A DNA stretch of 5,260 bases from CAXBMB01 sp963976695 (GTDB lineage Bacteria; Pseudomonadota; Alphaproteobacteria; Kiloniellales; DSM-21159), in NCBI GenBank assembly GCA_963976695.1, contig CAXBMB010000133.1:1-5260 (forward strand), written 5' to 3'. A program made the translations under genes and the position numbers. Below are positions 5,102 to 5,260 of the stretch, piece after piece. The stretch's first letter is position 1, and each line of letters opens with the position of its first letter. The notes under the pieces were generated by a model. That model was not told the DNA's origin. It ran no database searches and saw only the letters and a program-made list of their open reading frames with translations.

Positions 5102-5260
5102 CGCGCCCTGGCAAAAATAGCTTGCCGACAGTAGCGAAGCGCCAGACGCGGCTTTCTCAGTCAATCACCCGCCGGGGTTCCAGTTAGAGGTTCCAGCCAG
5201 GGTTTGCGGCGCAGTCGCAGCGATGACACCTGTGGCATTATCGCCCGAAACAGCAAAAAA

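Larger units (their letters stand above)
4817..5260. other. Gene-free right end with two tandem repeats
   Basis: About 440 bases without a convincing gene. Open frames on both strands (4784-5134 plus, 4937-5164 minus) are driven by the repeats: they read as Cys/Tyr/Ile or Gly/Asp strings, or as Ala/Thr/Val, with no family features. The stretch should contain the promoter of the minus-strand gene starting at 4816. It holds a 15-bp AT-rich repeat (4947-5006) and a GC-rich 12-bp repeat (5063-5101). After 5110 I see no structure of note. Confidence 0.5.

Noticed and set aside
4784..5134. Plus-strand frame of 116 codons with Ala/Thr/Val and YI repeats
   Set aside because: The apparent protein repeats come from the 15-bp and 12-bp DNA repeats, whose lengths are multiples of three. 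There is no ribosome binding site or recognisable domain.
4937..5164. Minus-strand Cys/Tyr/Ile-rich small protein resembling a pentapeptide repeat
   Set aside because: The five-residue period simply reflects the 15-bp DNA repeat, and the residues do not follow the A(D/N)LXX pentapeptide pattern.

Overview
The window looks like chromosomal DNA from a GC-rich alphaproteobacterium, probably of the Rhodospirillales. This rests on the base composition, on a stand-alone HisI with no HisE fusion, on a SufE with the short alphaproteobacterial-type N-terminus, and on a PraR/PhrR-like helix-turn-helix regulator. The assignment is an inference from sequence style; no rRNA or other marker is present. I see no mobile element, CRISPR array, tRNA or rRNA.

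Layout. A minus-strand gene (245-976) encodes an uncharacterised membrane-anchored coiled-coil protein with a C-terminal domain carrying two cysteines. A gene-free stretch of about 500 bp (977-1484) separates it from a divergent plus-strand set: a COG0523/CobW-family GTPase with a histidine-rich metal-binding loop (1485-2615), hisI (2608-3015, overlapping the GTPase gene by 8 bases) and sufE (3113-3562). Convergent to sufE is a minus-strand XRE-family regulator (3661-4104). Upstream of it, also on the minus strand, is a small Ala/Pro-rich protein of unknown function (4367-4816). The last ~440 bases hold no convincing gene but contain two short tandem repeats: a degenerate 15-bp AT-rich repeat and a GC-rich 12-bp repeat.

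How the genes may work together. COG0523 GTPases are metal-insertion chaperones, and HisI is a zinc enzyme of histidine biosynthesis. The overlap suggests translational coupling, so this GTPase may supply zinc to HisI, or protect its zinc supply. SufE delivers sulfane sulfur for Fe-S cluster assembly, so the plus-strand set has a loose metal/cofactor theme. No strong regulatory element (Zur box, cobalamin riboswitch) is visible upstream of the GTPase gene. The window is mostly ordinary core-type sequence. The points most worth a second look are the GTPase-hisI pair, the two uncharacterised proteins, and the 15-bp repeat upstream of the 149-residue protein.
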